This document shows, piece after piece, positions 36,874 to 43,721 of a DNA stretch of 43,721 nt. The translations under genes and the position numbers were made by a program. The notes under the pieces were generated by a model that saw nothing but the letters and a program-made list of their open reading frames with translations, did no database searches and was not told the origin of the DNA. Source of the DNA: a virus; the IMG/VR virus record IMGVR_UViG_3300020171_000060, positions 1-43,721 of that record, one strand, 5' to 3'. The stretch's first letter is position 1. Each line of letters starts with the position of its first letter.

Positions 36874-37209
36874 CTATCCCTCAAATGGCACAGCCTCATA
36901 AAGAGAAGACCTTTGATTACTCTCCCAGTAGCATAAATCTTCCTCATTTAGTACTGAAGATTTAATTAGCGATTTTGCTTTAGCTAGTTCTGGCAAAACC
37001 TCTTTGACTATGGCAAGGATTTGGTCAGCAAAAGCTCTTTGGCATACTGCCAGTGTTTCTATGGTAATAAGTTTATTGGGCGAAGTTACTTCCAGCCTAA
37101 ACTCATTTAACAGCTTTTCTATCTCATCTCGCCTAGCCCTCTCTACTTCGTTAATTGTCAAGGTAGGTGGCTCTTCCGGTGTCTTCTTTATTTTTTCAAT
37201 CTTATCCAT
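36874..37209 (-). CDS. hypothetical helical protein (111 aa)
   Basis: MDKIEKIKKTPEEPPTLTIN then AVCQRAFADQILAIVKEVLP and ELAKAKSLIKSSVL. The ATG lies after AAAGGAGGTGA and directly follows the long folded region at 37.2-37.5 kb. No recognised function. Confidence 0.5.
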   Translation of the reverse strand: MDKIEKIKKTPEEPPTLTINEVERARRDEIEKLLNEFRLEVTSPNKLITIETLAVCQRAFADQILAIVKEVLPELAKAKSLIKSSVLNEEDLCYWESNQRSSLYEAVPFEG

Positions 37210-37526
37210 TATTCACCTCCTTTATTCTAGCTAGGGTGAGGGCTGGTGGACGATGCCATCCAGCACCAAGTTTATCTTGGTTAGCTTCCCTCACCCTTTA
37301 CCAAGACCTGAGCCTTCCTTCCCCCACTTGCATAGCAGAGGCGAATTCAAGGCTTAATGCTATCCACCTTTCGGCTCAGGTTTGCCAGCCAGTAGCACCA
37401 GTCCGTAAATACGCCCGATATGCTACTTCGCACATTGCCTGACCCAAAAGGTGGAGGATTCTCACCTCTATTTATGCACCACACTACTTTTCAGTTCTGC
37501 TCTTTCGGGTGGCTGGCACCTTGCCC
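37210..37526 (-). ncRNA. 317-base gene-free region with strong RNA folding
   Basis: No convincing ORF. A 9-bp stem GGGTGAGGG/CCCTCACCC (37234-37242 and 37288-37296) closes hairpins CTGG-TGG/CCA-CCAG and ACCAAG/CTTGGT, a three-way junction. Next, ACCTGAGCC/GGCTCAGGT (37306-37314, 37373-37381) encloses ATAGCA/TGCTAT. CCACCTT (37365-37371) can pair with AAGGTGG (37449-37455). It may be one large noncoding RNA or a complex leader of the 111-residue gene. Confidence 0.55.
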
Positions 37527-38102
37527 TCATAGTATTGGTTCTCCAGTTAGCATTGATAGCAATACAAAAGCATGACCACACTTCTTGCTCGGATTATTAG
37601 CAACATCCCTCAAAGTCATGCCTAATGCTATGTGGTCATAAGCATCATAGTCCAAAAGAATTAAATCTGGATGTTCTATACTTACTTGGCTATTGTGATA
37701 AATCTGTTCCAGTTGCTTAAAACTGTCTGTTTCAGCTACTAACTCCATATAAATTGGAATGTATATCTTCTTACGAGCCTCAACATAACCAAGTTTTTCT
37801 CCATTCCACAAAGAAAAACAAGGTATTCTACCTTTTCCCATCGGGTAGCGATATGCTTTCTCAGAGGTAAAGCCAGAGTATCTCCATTCTTCCCATTTGC
37901 CTCTGGCTACACTCCCATCACCATCAAGAAACTCTGGATATACCTTGCTGTATTGCCACAAGTTCTCAAAGTTTTTTGAGCCATATCTTCTGGCATCAAG
38001 CACAAATGGACTTAATCCTCTCCACTTACCAGAACTGCTTGTAGTATCTACCACTACGACATCTTGTGGTATCTTGCTAAACTTAAATAATGCTTTGACC
38101 AT
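37527..38102 (-). CDS. DUF6939-like protein (191 aa)
   Basis: KWRGLSPFVLDARRYGSKNF, ENLWQYSKVYPE, AYRYPMGKGRIPCFSLWNGE, KLGYVEARKKIYIPIYMELV, then LILLDYDAYDH. This pattern agrees with my memory of DUF6939 proteins from phages and bacteria, whose role is unknown. Motifs LDARRYGSKN and DYDAYD look catalytic. AAGGAG is four bases before ATG. Family name is moderately sure. Confidence 0.6.
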   Translation of the reverse strand: MVKALFKFSKIPQDVVVVDTTSSSGKWRGLSPFVLDARRYGSKNFENLWQYSKVYPEFLDGDGSVARGKWEEWRYSGFTSEKAYRYPMGKGRIPCFSLWNGEKLGYVEARKKIYIPIYMELVAETDSFKQLEQIYHNSQVSIEHPDLILLDYDAYDHIALGMTLRDVANNPSKKCGHAFVLLSMLTGEPIL

Positions 38103-38145
38103 TTTACTCCTTTTGGCAACTTGCCCTCTGCCTATCGCATCATCG

Positions 38146-38220
38146 CTAGTTCGCTTGAATGTCTAACCTGGCATCTTTAACCTGTGATGTTCGGCTTTGG
38201 GCAAGTGCTTGCTGGCTCAT
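38146..38220 (-). CDS. 24-residue peptide under a pseudoknot
   Basis: MSQQALAQSRTSQVKDARLD. Strong ribosome sequence GGAGGAGAGGTAAATAAA. The first codons belong to the outer stem that pairs with 38292-38300, so start access may be controlled. No domain is visible. Confidence 0.45.
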   Translation of the reverse strand: MSQQALAQSRTSQVKDARLDIQAN

Positions 38221-38300
38221 TTTATTTACCTCTCCTCCTAACAGTTGGGTTGTGCTGTTATAGCGCCTTTACCCAATCTTTAAGGTAGTAACCAGCAAGC
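38212..38300 (-). promoter_or_regulatory. H-type pseudoknot and closing stem over a ribosome site
   Basis: Stem 1 TTGGGT/ACCCAA (38276-38271 with 38250-38245) and stem 2 TAACAG/CTGTTA (38260-38255 with 38244-38239) interlock; stem 2 ends directly before GGAGGAG. A 9-bp stem GCTTGCTGG/CCAGCAAGC closes the whole region. This resembles small riboswitch or translational operators, but matches no class I can identify. Confidence 0.55.
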
Positions 38301-38470
38301 CCCATTTACTTATTACCTTGCTAAGCAGGGTCATCGCAGTGGTTATCTGACATCGTTGTCCATGATTTCGCTAATTCTACATAGGAGGTAACCTATAAAT
38401 AGCATTTTGAAACGCACCGCTCTCTGCCTAGCAAGCCTATTCCTATTCTACTGTTAAACTGCTTCCGCTT
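38221..38470 (-). other. mainly gene-free leader region
   Basis: Apart from the pseudoknot, only short frames are seen: 20 codons (MLFIGYLLCRISEIMDNDVR) and 15 codons (MGLAGYYLKDWVKAL), the latter across the pseudoknot. Neither has strong support. No consensus promoter or terminator was found. Confidence 0.4.
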
Positions 38471-38734
38471 TTAGAGATTAACTCTAATACCCTTCTCATA
38501 GTATTTCACTTCACCGTCTAATCCAATCTCTTTGAGGTCATAATTTGGAGCACATGACTCGCCATAGTTTTCATTAAGCTCTAAGCCCCGAACTCTGTCT
38601 AGCACACGAATATGTTTGTTTCTCACCTGCCCTGTTAGAATGAGATGTCCACAACCAGCACATACACCGTATTTCAGTAAAGTAGAGTCGCTATGGTAAT
38701 GATTCCTCTTTGCCCAAGGGAGTTGTATTTTCAT
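38471..38734 (-). CDS. zinc-finger-like protein (87 aa)
   Basis: STLLKYGVCAGCGHLILTGQ and a later YGESCAPNYD. CxxC plus a third Cys and His may bind zinc. The rest is charged. A weak GAGTAGAGGA box precedes ATG. Unknown function. Confidence 0.5.
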   Translation of the reverse strand: MKIQLPWAKRNHYHSDSTLLKYGVCAGCGHLILTGQVRNKHIRVLDRVRGLELNENYGESCAPNYDLKEIGLDGEVKYYEKGIRVNL

Positions 38735-38778
38735 TCCTCTACTCCAGTTCTAACTTGCTTCCGCCATTGCGGTTCGGT

Positions 38779-39420
38779 CTATTTCTTTGTCATTATCTCA
38801 GCCAATCTTAAATACGCCTTGCCAAAATCAGGAATGTCGGGTATATCGTTAATCGCCAAAGCCTCGATAACCTGAGTTCTGTTCAGATCAAATACCTCTT
38901 TGCATTTGGTCAGGAACTGGCCGGCGTTCTCAAAGCCTTTCTCCTTACTTTCACCAATAACCCCTTCTTTTGGCTTTTGAGGGGCTTGGGGAGGCATCTG
39001 ACTAACTTTCTGCAATCTTGCCCTGGCCCAATCAAATACCAGTTCTTTCAGGTCGCCGGGAACGAAGTTAACTTTTAGAATAGCCTCCTGCTCTATTAGT
39101 CTGACAATGCTGGTGAAAGCTGTTTGCGATTCGGTGCTCCGTCTCTCGGCATCGAACTGCTCAGGCGTTTTGCCGAAGACAGTCTTCCCATTACTCGGAG
39201 TAACAGATGCCTTCCCTTCCTCTACGACCTTCCACTCGATGATATTGACATACTTGCCGGTTACCTTTAGCTCGACTTCAAGCGTGCTGCCGGGAATTAC
39301 CTCTGTTATTTTAGTATCGAAAGTGGTAAACTCGGCATCCTTGTCATCGACTACAGCATAAAACTTCTTTTCCCCTTTACCTAGCGGTCCCCTGACTTCC
39401 TTTACAACTATTTTCTGCAA
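38779..39420 (-). CDS. OB-fold-like, possible SSB-type protein (213 aa)
   Basis: Residues 1-75 (KGEKKFYAVVDDKDAEFTTF, STLEVELKVTGKYVNIIEWK) have the five-strand feel of an OB fold that binds single-stranded DNA. The middle is a variable linker; residues 165-213 (AGQFLTKCKEVFDLNRTQVI; DFGKAYLRLAEI) are helical and may contact partners. Located before replication genes. SSB identity is inferred, without a clear acidic SSB tip. Confidence 0.5.
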   Translation of the reverse strand: MQKIVVKEVRGPLGKGEKKFYAVVDDKDAEFTTFDTKITEVIPGSTLEVELKVTGKYVNIIEWKVVEEGKASVTPSNGKTVFGKTPEQFDAERRSTESQTAFTSIVRLIEQEAILKVNFVPGDLKELVFDWARARLQKVSQMPPQAPQKPKEGVIGESKEKGFENAGQFLTKCKEVFDLNRTQVIEALAINDIPDIPDFGKAYLRLAEIMTKK

Positions 39421-39425
39421 TTCCC

Positions 39426-39728
39426 TTACCTCCTTTCTGATTTATTTAAGCGCACGGCCCGTATTATATCTAGGCGTTCCTTAGTGGTCAACTCTACGGA
39501 CCAGAACTCACTACTTTTTCTCATCTCGTAAAATAAGAGATGCCCAACAAAAACCAACCCAATCATCATAATCAATCGCCTGATAACTACAAGCCTCAGC
39601 CGGAATTCGGATATGACCCACGGCTCTTCATGTCCGCCGTGCCTTTCCCCTTTGTACAGTGGGCACTCACCAACAAGACGAAAATCACCATGCTCACAAT
39701 GACCTACGTCTGCCATTCCCTTTGCCAT
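39426..39728 (-). CDS. membrane protein with Cys/His head (100 aa)
   Basis: Starts VGHCEHGDFRLVGECPLYKG, with a likely metal site, then a hydrophobic segment about residues 45-65 (VVIRRLIMMIGLVFVGHLLF) and a basic tail. GGAGGTAAGGGA before ATG. The CxHG(D/E)F head is also present in the 408-residue protein. Function unknown. Confidence 0.5.
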   Translation of the reverse strand: MAKGMADVGHCEHGDFRLVGECPLYKGERHGGHEEPWVISEFRLRLVVIRRLIMMIGLVFVGHLLFYEMRKSSEFWSVELTTKERLDIIRAVRLNKSERR

Positions 39729-39755
39729 TCCCTTACCTCCTTCTTTCCTTACATT

Positions 39756-39899
39756 CTACTTTAACAGAAATATAGCGCCAATGATTGCTAGTACATGATT
39801 GCCGGTCTTCACCTCCCAGCCAGTAGCTGCGGAGATAACTGCCCCTATAATATAACCCACTAATAAACCCCCACCACACCAGTTCATAAATAATTTCAT
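39756..39899 (-). CDS. two-span membrane peptide (47 aa)
   Basis: MNWCGGGLLVGYIIGAVISA and NHVLAIIGAIFLLK are hydrophobic helices separated by TGWEVKTG. GGGAGACAAGT precedes ATG. Could be a small holin-like or membrane regulator; not assigned. Confidence 0.5.
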   Translation of the reverse strand: MKLFMNWCGGGLLVGYIIGAVISAATGWEVKTGNHVLAIIGAIFLLK

Positions 39900-39925
39900 A
39901 CTTGTCTCCCTTCTATATCCTTTCT

Positions 39926-40180
39926 TTATAATCTATCCATTGACCAATCACACAAAAATTGTCGTAACTTTTCATGCTCAATCTCATACTCAGATTTGCC
40001 GAAAAACTTATGCCGTAATCTAGAAAACCATCCATAATGTTCGGGCAAGAGCCCGAATGGTAGTATATGTTTCCGTGCTTGAATCGGTTCACCCTCTAAT
40101 TGCAATTCTACAATTTCATCTCTTGGAATTAAAATACCTTTCCTTGCTGTCGATATGTCTCGAAATTGATACTGCTCCAA
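39926..40180 (-). CDS. hypothetical protein (84 aa), TTG start
   Basis: TTG at 40180 follows AAAAGGAGGGAAA; earlier starts do not have a ribosome site. Contains RKGILIPRDEIVELQLEGEP and HEKLRQFLCDWSMDRL. First gene of the promoter at 40218-40246. Unknown. Confidence 0.5.
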   Translation of the reverse strand: MEQYQFRDISTARKGILIPRDEIVELQLEGEPIQARKHILPFGLLPEHYGWFSRLRHKFFGKSEYEIEHEKLRQFLCDWSMDRL

Positions 40181-40217
40181 TTTCCCTCCTTTTCCATTCT
40201 TAATTCCCGTTGATATA

Positions 40218-40246
40218 AGTGTAGCAGAACGTTTAAGGTTTGTCAA
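40218..40246 (-). promoter_or_regulatory. sigma-70 promoter of rightmost early genes
   Basis: TTGACA (40246-40241), 17-bp spacer, TACACT (40223-40218). A perfect palindrome copy lies 10 bp upstream of the -35. Confidence 0.8.
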
Positions 40247-40256
40247 TAGCCAATTT

Positions 40257-40270
40257 TTGCAGCGCTACAA
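40257..40270. promoter_or_regulatory. palindrome copy upstream of 40.2 kb promoter
   Basis: TTGCAGCGCTACAA exact, in the intergenic gap before the promoter. Confidence 0.55.
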
Positions 40271-40299
40271 CACGCTTCTAGCGCGGCATAATTTTGACC

Positions 40300-40536
40300 T
40301 TACCCCTTATTAAATAAACTTTTTAATCCTTCGATAATGCCGATAATGACAGCAGTAGTAATTCCACTGGTGGTTGCAACTGCTTTCTTGCTAGTCCCAG
40401 TTATACTCAGGTTATCAACCTTAGTGGTTAGAGCATATACCTGCTTGGCTATGAATATAGCACGGTCTTCGGCGGTCATAGCCTTAATACGCTCTTCAAA
40501 CTCAAGTTGCTCATTTAACTCGTCCCCATTAGGCAT
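40300..40536 (-). CDS. possible holin or membrane protein (78 aa)
   Basis: An acidic helical N-terminus (DELNEQLEFEERIKAMTAED) precedes one hydrophobic segment (ATTSGITTAVIIGIIEGLKS) and FNKG. Location after the tail protein fits a holin/lysis slot, but only one membrane span and no endolysin are visible. AGGAGGGTCTA before ATG. Confidence 0.5.
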   Translation of the reverse strand: MPNGDELNEQLEFEERIKAMTAEDRAIFIAKQVYALTTKVDNLSITGTSKKAVATTSGITTAVIIGIIEGLKSLFNKG

Positions 40537-40547
40537 TAGACCCTCCT

Positions 40548-40655
40548 TTACTTCCAGCTTATGGTAAGGCTAAAAGCAACATCACCATCGGCTGGATTGA
40601 TGTCAAACAGATTTATTGTTACCTTTATTTTCCAGATTTTGAATGTGAACTGCAT
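40548..40655 (-). CDS. beta-rich micropeptide (35 aa)
   Basis: MQFTFKIWKIKVTINLFDIN then DVAFSLTISWK. AAGGAGGTTAAGAA is a strong ribosome site. Alternating residues suggest a small beta sheet. Function unknown. Confidence 0.5.
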   Translation of the reverse strand: MQFTFKIWKIKVTINLFDINPADGDVAFSLTISWK

Positions 40656-40673
40656 TTCTTAACCTCCTTCATA

Positions 40674-40745
40674 TTATGACGTCGCTGCCCGTAATGCCAC
40701 ACCTAACACAACAACCTCCACCATCATTACGGGCAACGAACTCAT
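40674..40745 (-). CDS. 23-residue peptide containing inverted-repeat DNA
   Basis: MSSLPVMMVEVVVLGVALRA. ATG overlaps the upstream stop, GGAGGCATGGT before it. Hydrophobic and short; its codons carry the 11-bp inverted repeat, so the DNA or RNA may matter more than the peptide. Confidence 0.35.
   Translation of the reverse strand: MSSLPVMMVEVVVLGVALRAATS
40686..40735. repeat. 11-bp perfect inverted repeat
   Basis: TGCCCGTAATG and CATTACGGGCA with a 28-base loop. No U-tract follows, so an ordinary terminator is unlikely. It lies just upstream of the 35-residue gene's ribosome site. Confidence 0.7.
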
Positions 40746-41005
40746 ACCATGCCTCCTTGCTCACTATGCACCCTCAAATAATAGATAGCAGCGTGATATA
40801 TTTCTATCCACCTAATATGCCAGTCATAATCGCCATAGACAGCTGGACTATACTCTTCAGGTCTTTCGACCACTAAGCCGGCATAAGACTCATGTATCCA
40901 AATATCATACTCTAATTCTTCAATGACCTTACTGACCGGCATACTAGGCAATTCATTCGGATAAAGAGGCGCTAACTGAGTTTTCTTAAATATACCAAAA
41001 CACAT
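40742..41005 (-). CDS. hypothetical protein (87 aa)
   Basis: MCFGIFKKTQLAPLYPNELP, then VIEELEYDIWIHESYAGLVV and YDWHIRWIEIYHAAIYYLRV. Aromatic and acidic helices. It is directly after the tail gene, so a tail-chaperone or lysis-related role is possible but unproved. Confidence 0.5.
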   Translation of the reverse strand: MCFGIFKKTQLAPLYPNELPSMPVSKVIEELEYDIWIHESYAGLVVERPEEYSPAVYGDYDWHIRWIEIYHAAIYYLRVHSEQGGMV

Positions 41006-41006
41006 T

Positions 41007-43721
41007 CTAAGCGACCTCCTCTAAACACATTATGCAGTCAATACTGGCACCTCCATTGTAGATATGATGCTTGAGGCTATTAATATAAAAGTCCTCATTC
41101 ACGCCAAAGGCAGACCAGTTCAGCGTAACGCGGTCAGACAACCGCCGGGCCAGTATCTGCATCAGAGTCTCCTTTGTGCTGTTGACCATTACCACATCAA
41201 TCTTGGCCCTTGGATTGTCTTCCTTATCTTCTATATCATCGGCTAGTGCCTTACACTCATCATAGGTCGTGAATAGTTCGGAGTCTACAACACAAGACCT
41301 TTCACCGTAATCCTCTTCCGATGTGGCATCAACGACATAAGCACCTATCGCATCCAGTAGTTTGTAGCCATGTCCTCTTACTCTGAGCCATGTCACCCAT
41401 ATCGTACCGGTAGCACAAGTCAGAGTCAACTTGCCACCCTTGCCATAATTGAACTCATCGCTGGAATCTATGGCAGCTAAAGCTACAGTGAGCTGTGCTG
41501 TCTTATCAAGACCGCCACCATTAGCGGCAGCGTTAGCCTTATAGTCATTATAATCAGTTATGGTCAGGTCACCAACCGCCCCCATCGCAGCGCCAGATGT
41601 ACCCCCAGAGATAGTATCCGTAGTAACAAACAAATTATCAGCCACATCCAGTTTGACTAGGATAGACTTACTGCTGGCTTCCTGGACCTTGCCAGTATGG
41701 CCAGACACCGAACCTGTGACTGTCTCTCCGAGTTTGAATTCCTTAATAACATTAGGGTCTGCTGTAATCTGACCTTCTATCAGTTCTTGAACTACAGTGC
41801 TGACTGGGTCCACCAGCCCAGCTATGGCATCAAAACCATCCGCCTCAAAGTATATGACCTTCGGTGTGCCGGCAGTGACACTCAATGTGCTACTGGTTAC
41901 AGGACCATGGACAACATGAGCCTCCTGGCATATCCAGAGGTCATATTCGTCGGTGACATCAGCAATTAAGGCAACGTCTTCTATCTGTTGCTTGACCGAC
42001 AATTTATAATTAACAGTAACCCGGTTGATAACATCCTCCATGCCGGACCGCCACTTCATGTCTGTCATAAAGATACTATTAGTCGCCCTGATAGCATAGA
42101 TTATACTCCTAGCAGCATCATGCGGAGCAGCAGCCCTGTGTCCCCTAGCCTCAAATCTCCACAAGCCATCTGGATCCTGATAGAAAAAGCCGTTCTCTTC
42201 TGATTCTATCTGATGGAGCTGCTCGAGAGCATATACATCCCACCATGCCTTGGTGAAAGCCTGTATTGTTACACCCTCATCAAGAATGAATCCCAACTGC
42301 GCCGCTTTACTAGCATTATTAACTAAGATTTCCTGTATAAACTCTCCTGTCCCCTCCGGGAATCCAGTAAGCGGATATGCACGCCTTCTCAACTTCAGTT
42401 GAGCCAGGGTCTTGAAATCATTACTACATTCAATATATGCTGTCCTGGCCTCAATACCCGGATTCGGGCCTATCCGGTCTATCGTGCCATAGAACAGATT
42501 ATAGCTACATCCCCAGTTATCATACCGAGCAGCAGAATTGATGCTGGCACCACCTATTCCATGCTTTGTTGCAGTCAGATTAGCTGTGTCGCTGGTGCTA
42601 ACTATTAAAGACATATCAGCCAGAACATAAATAAACGCTCCATGCAGAATAACCTTAACAGTCTTGGTCGCGGCATTCGCCCATGCCAATGCTGCCTCAG
42701 CCACCAGAGAATCCACCGTGGCAACAACCTTCCTGACCTCCAGGTTCGTGCCGTCAGTGCGGATATACATATAATTGCTGGTGTTAGTGTAGCGGAATAC
42801 GATTATGCCATCGTTATTCGCTCCCTTGGTGAATGTCACCGCTATATGGGCATCTTTTTCGCCTGTCTCCATGATAGCCAGCCCGGCCCCTGCAGTTTCC
42901 TTAACTTTGTTGGTATCTATCGACCAAGTGCCAGAGGCTTCAGTCCACAAACTAACAGGATTATACGGAGCATCAGGAATATGAGCCGCGAGAGTCACAG
43001 CGTCAGCATCGGTGAAAGAATCAAAGGGGAAACTGATGCCAGCAATAACCTTATGCCCTGCTCTTAAAGTATTGCCACCTTGATTCAGGACACTACTAGC
43101 ATTCGGTGGACTATATTTATGATTGGAGTTTTTAACTGTGAGCGCCATAGATGCAGCCGTAGCACGGCCCAATTCCCGGTCTTTACCAGTCTGAGTATCT
43201 ATATCAACCACATCGGCGGTGATGTCTGATTCAGCGTCTGTCAGGTCATCATCGTCATCCCAATCGACCAAAACATAATGATGAGAATATACCGCTATGA
43301 TGTTGGCTAAAGCAGCGGCAAGGGTCTTAAAAGTCACATCAGCGCCATAACTCGTTCCATACGAATTGGTTGCATAAGCCCTACAATGATATACCGTTCC
43401 TGCCGTTAACCCTGTTATACTAGAGTTAAAAGTGCCAGCATCAGCAGCACCCTGAGTAGTCTTACTATTAGCTGTCGTAGGATTAGCCGATGTTGACCAG
43501 CAAACTCCATGTTGGGTCACCGGGGCAGAGCCGATACTGACGATTGTTCCATGTCCGGTTGCGCTTATTGCCGTTATATTAGTAGCTGCCTGAGTTGTGA
43601 CCGTTGAGTCGCCAGTGTAAGTCACGACAATATAGGGTCGGGTGGGAACACTAGGATTAGAAACAGCGTAACCTCTCAAATAGGTCACCTGCAAGGACAC
43701 AAACGACGGAGCACTGTTAGC
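41007..43721 (-). CDS. large tail/baseplate-type protein, N-terminus outside window
   Basis: The frame remains open to 43721 (ANSAPSFVSLQVTYLRGYAV); the GTG at 43700 has no ribosome site, so the start is missing. Near residues 30-125 a fibronectin-like segment includes APVTQHGVCWSTSANPTTAN and GTVYHCRAYATNSYGTSYG. A later concanavalin-like part has FRYTNTSNYMYIRTDGTNLE. Residues about 430-540 (ECSNDFKTLAQLKLRRRAYP; ESEENGFFYQDPDGLWRFEA) resemble central tail or baseplate proteins. Likely host-contacting virion part. Confidence 0.7.
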   Translation of the reverse strand, partial: ANSAPSFVSLQVTYLRGYAVSNPSVPTRPYIVVTYTGDSTVTTQAATNITAISATGHGTIVSIGSAPVTQHGVCWSTSANPTTANSKTTQGAADAGTFNSSITGLTAGTVYHCRAYATNSYGTSYGADVTFKTLAAALANIIAVYSHHYVLVDWDDDDDLTDAESDITADVVDIDTQTGKDRELGRATAASMALTVKNSNHKYSPPNASSVLNQGGNTLRAGHKVIAGISFPFDSFTDADAVTLAAHIPDAPYNPVSLWTEASGTWSIDTNKVKETAGAGLAIMETGEKDAHIAVTFTKGANNDGIIVFRYTNTSNYMYIRTDGTNLEVRKVVATVDSLVAEAALAWANAATKTVKVILHGAFIYVLADMSLIVSTSDTANLTATKHGIGGASINSAARYDNWGCSYNLFYGTIDRIGPNPGIEARTAYIECSNDFKTLAQLKLRRRAYPLTGFPEGTGEFIQEILVNNASKAAQLGFILDEGVTIQAFTKAWWDVYALEQLHQIESEENGFFYQDPDGLWRFEARGHRAAAPHDAARSIIYAIRATNSIFMTDMKWRSGMEDVINRVTVNYKLSVKQQIEDVALIADVTDEYDLWICQEAHVVHGPVTSSTLSVTAGTPKVIYFEADGFDAIAGLVDPVSTVVQELIEGQITADPNVIKEFKLGETVTGSVSGHTGKVQEASSKSILVKLDVADNLFVTTDTISGGTSGAAMGAVGDLTITDYNDYKANAAANGGGLDKTAQLTVALAAIDSSDEFNYGKGGKLTLTCATGTIWVTWLRVRGHGYKLLDAIGAYVVDATSEEDYGERSCVVDSELFTTYDECKALADDIEDKEDNPRAKIDVVMVNSTKETLMQILARRLSDRVTLNWSAFGVNEDFYINSLKHHIYNGGASIDCIMCLEEVA

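Noticed and set aside
38239-38280. preQ1 or SAM-II riboswitch
   Set aside because: The pseudoknot layout is similar, but the loop and conserved ligand-binding bases do not match the consensus I know.
40300-40536. Definite holin gene
   Set aside because: One membrane span and its position are suggestive, but no endolysin is in the window and no holin family motif was recognised.

Overview
The window is a large part of a tailed double-stranded DNA phage genome (Caudoviricetes) or a prophage of that kind. Every credible gene lies on the minus strand, so the genome reads right to left. The large terminase, the Mu-type portal with head-morphogenesis domain, the protease/scaffold, the HK97-fold major capsid protein and the RusA/helicase-loader/DnaD-type replication genes are recognisable from motifs. 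No integrase, rRNA or tRNA is seen. Consensus sigma-70 promoters (TTGACA, 16-18 bp, TATAAT-like) and GGAGG ribosome sites point to a bacterial host, which cannot be named from the sequence. Both ends cut through genes: an unknown gene at the left edge and a tail protein, open to base 43721, at the right edge. The missing tail genes would join the two ends of a circular or permuted genome.

Layout in transcription order. (1) 43721-40300: a large tail protein followed by very small genes, one a possible holin. (2) 40246-31098: early region with small zinc-binding and membrane proteins, an OB-fold-like protein, a DUF6939-like protein, HNH nucleases, DnaD-like initiator, DnaC-like loader, RusA, and an ASCH-domain gene broken by a 14-bp duplication. 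Three 5' regions here look like folded RNA (34.7, 37.2-37.5 and 38.2 kb). (3) 31101-22105: hexapeptide-repeat protein, a 408-residue coiled-coil protein, a stand-alone fragment of the major capsid fold, ParB, a radical SAM protein with an HNH gene inserted at its 5' end, and many cassettes under 100 codons. (4) 21989-15010: ParB-methyltransferase fusion, PAPS-reductase-like protein, DUF1643, another HNH gene, and a DNA-binding protein broken by one extra base. (5) 14949-1: terminase with two inteins, portal-2H phosphoesterase-zinc ribbon-gpF fusion, protease/scaffold, decoration protein, major capsid protein, small virion proteins and a repetitive fibre-like protein.

Control elements seem unusually readable. 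Two homologous promoter-short RNA-terminator units stand in front of the head operon (6.9 kb) and the methyltransferase operon (22.1 kb), with compensatory base changes between them. An imperfect palindrome, consensus TTGYAGYRCTRCAA, occurs eight times, mostly at gene junctions, and overlaps the -10 box of two promoters; it may be the operator of one regulator or a ParB site. The early region also reuses several short junction sequences between unrelated small genes, and one HNH gene lies between 16-bp direct repeats, suggesting assembly by cassette exchange.

Most promising for follow-up: the paired RNA units, the palindrome family, the capsid-fold fragment among early genes, the four-part portal fusion, the folded leaders, and the palindromes inside the methyltransferase gene. 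Product names rest on motifs read by eye; no database search was run.
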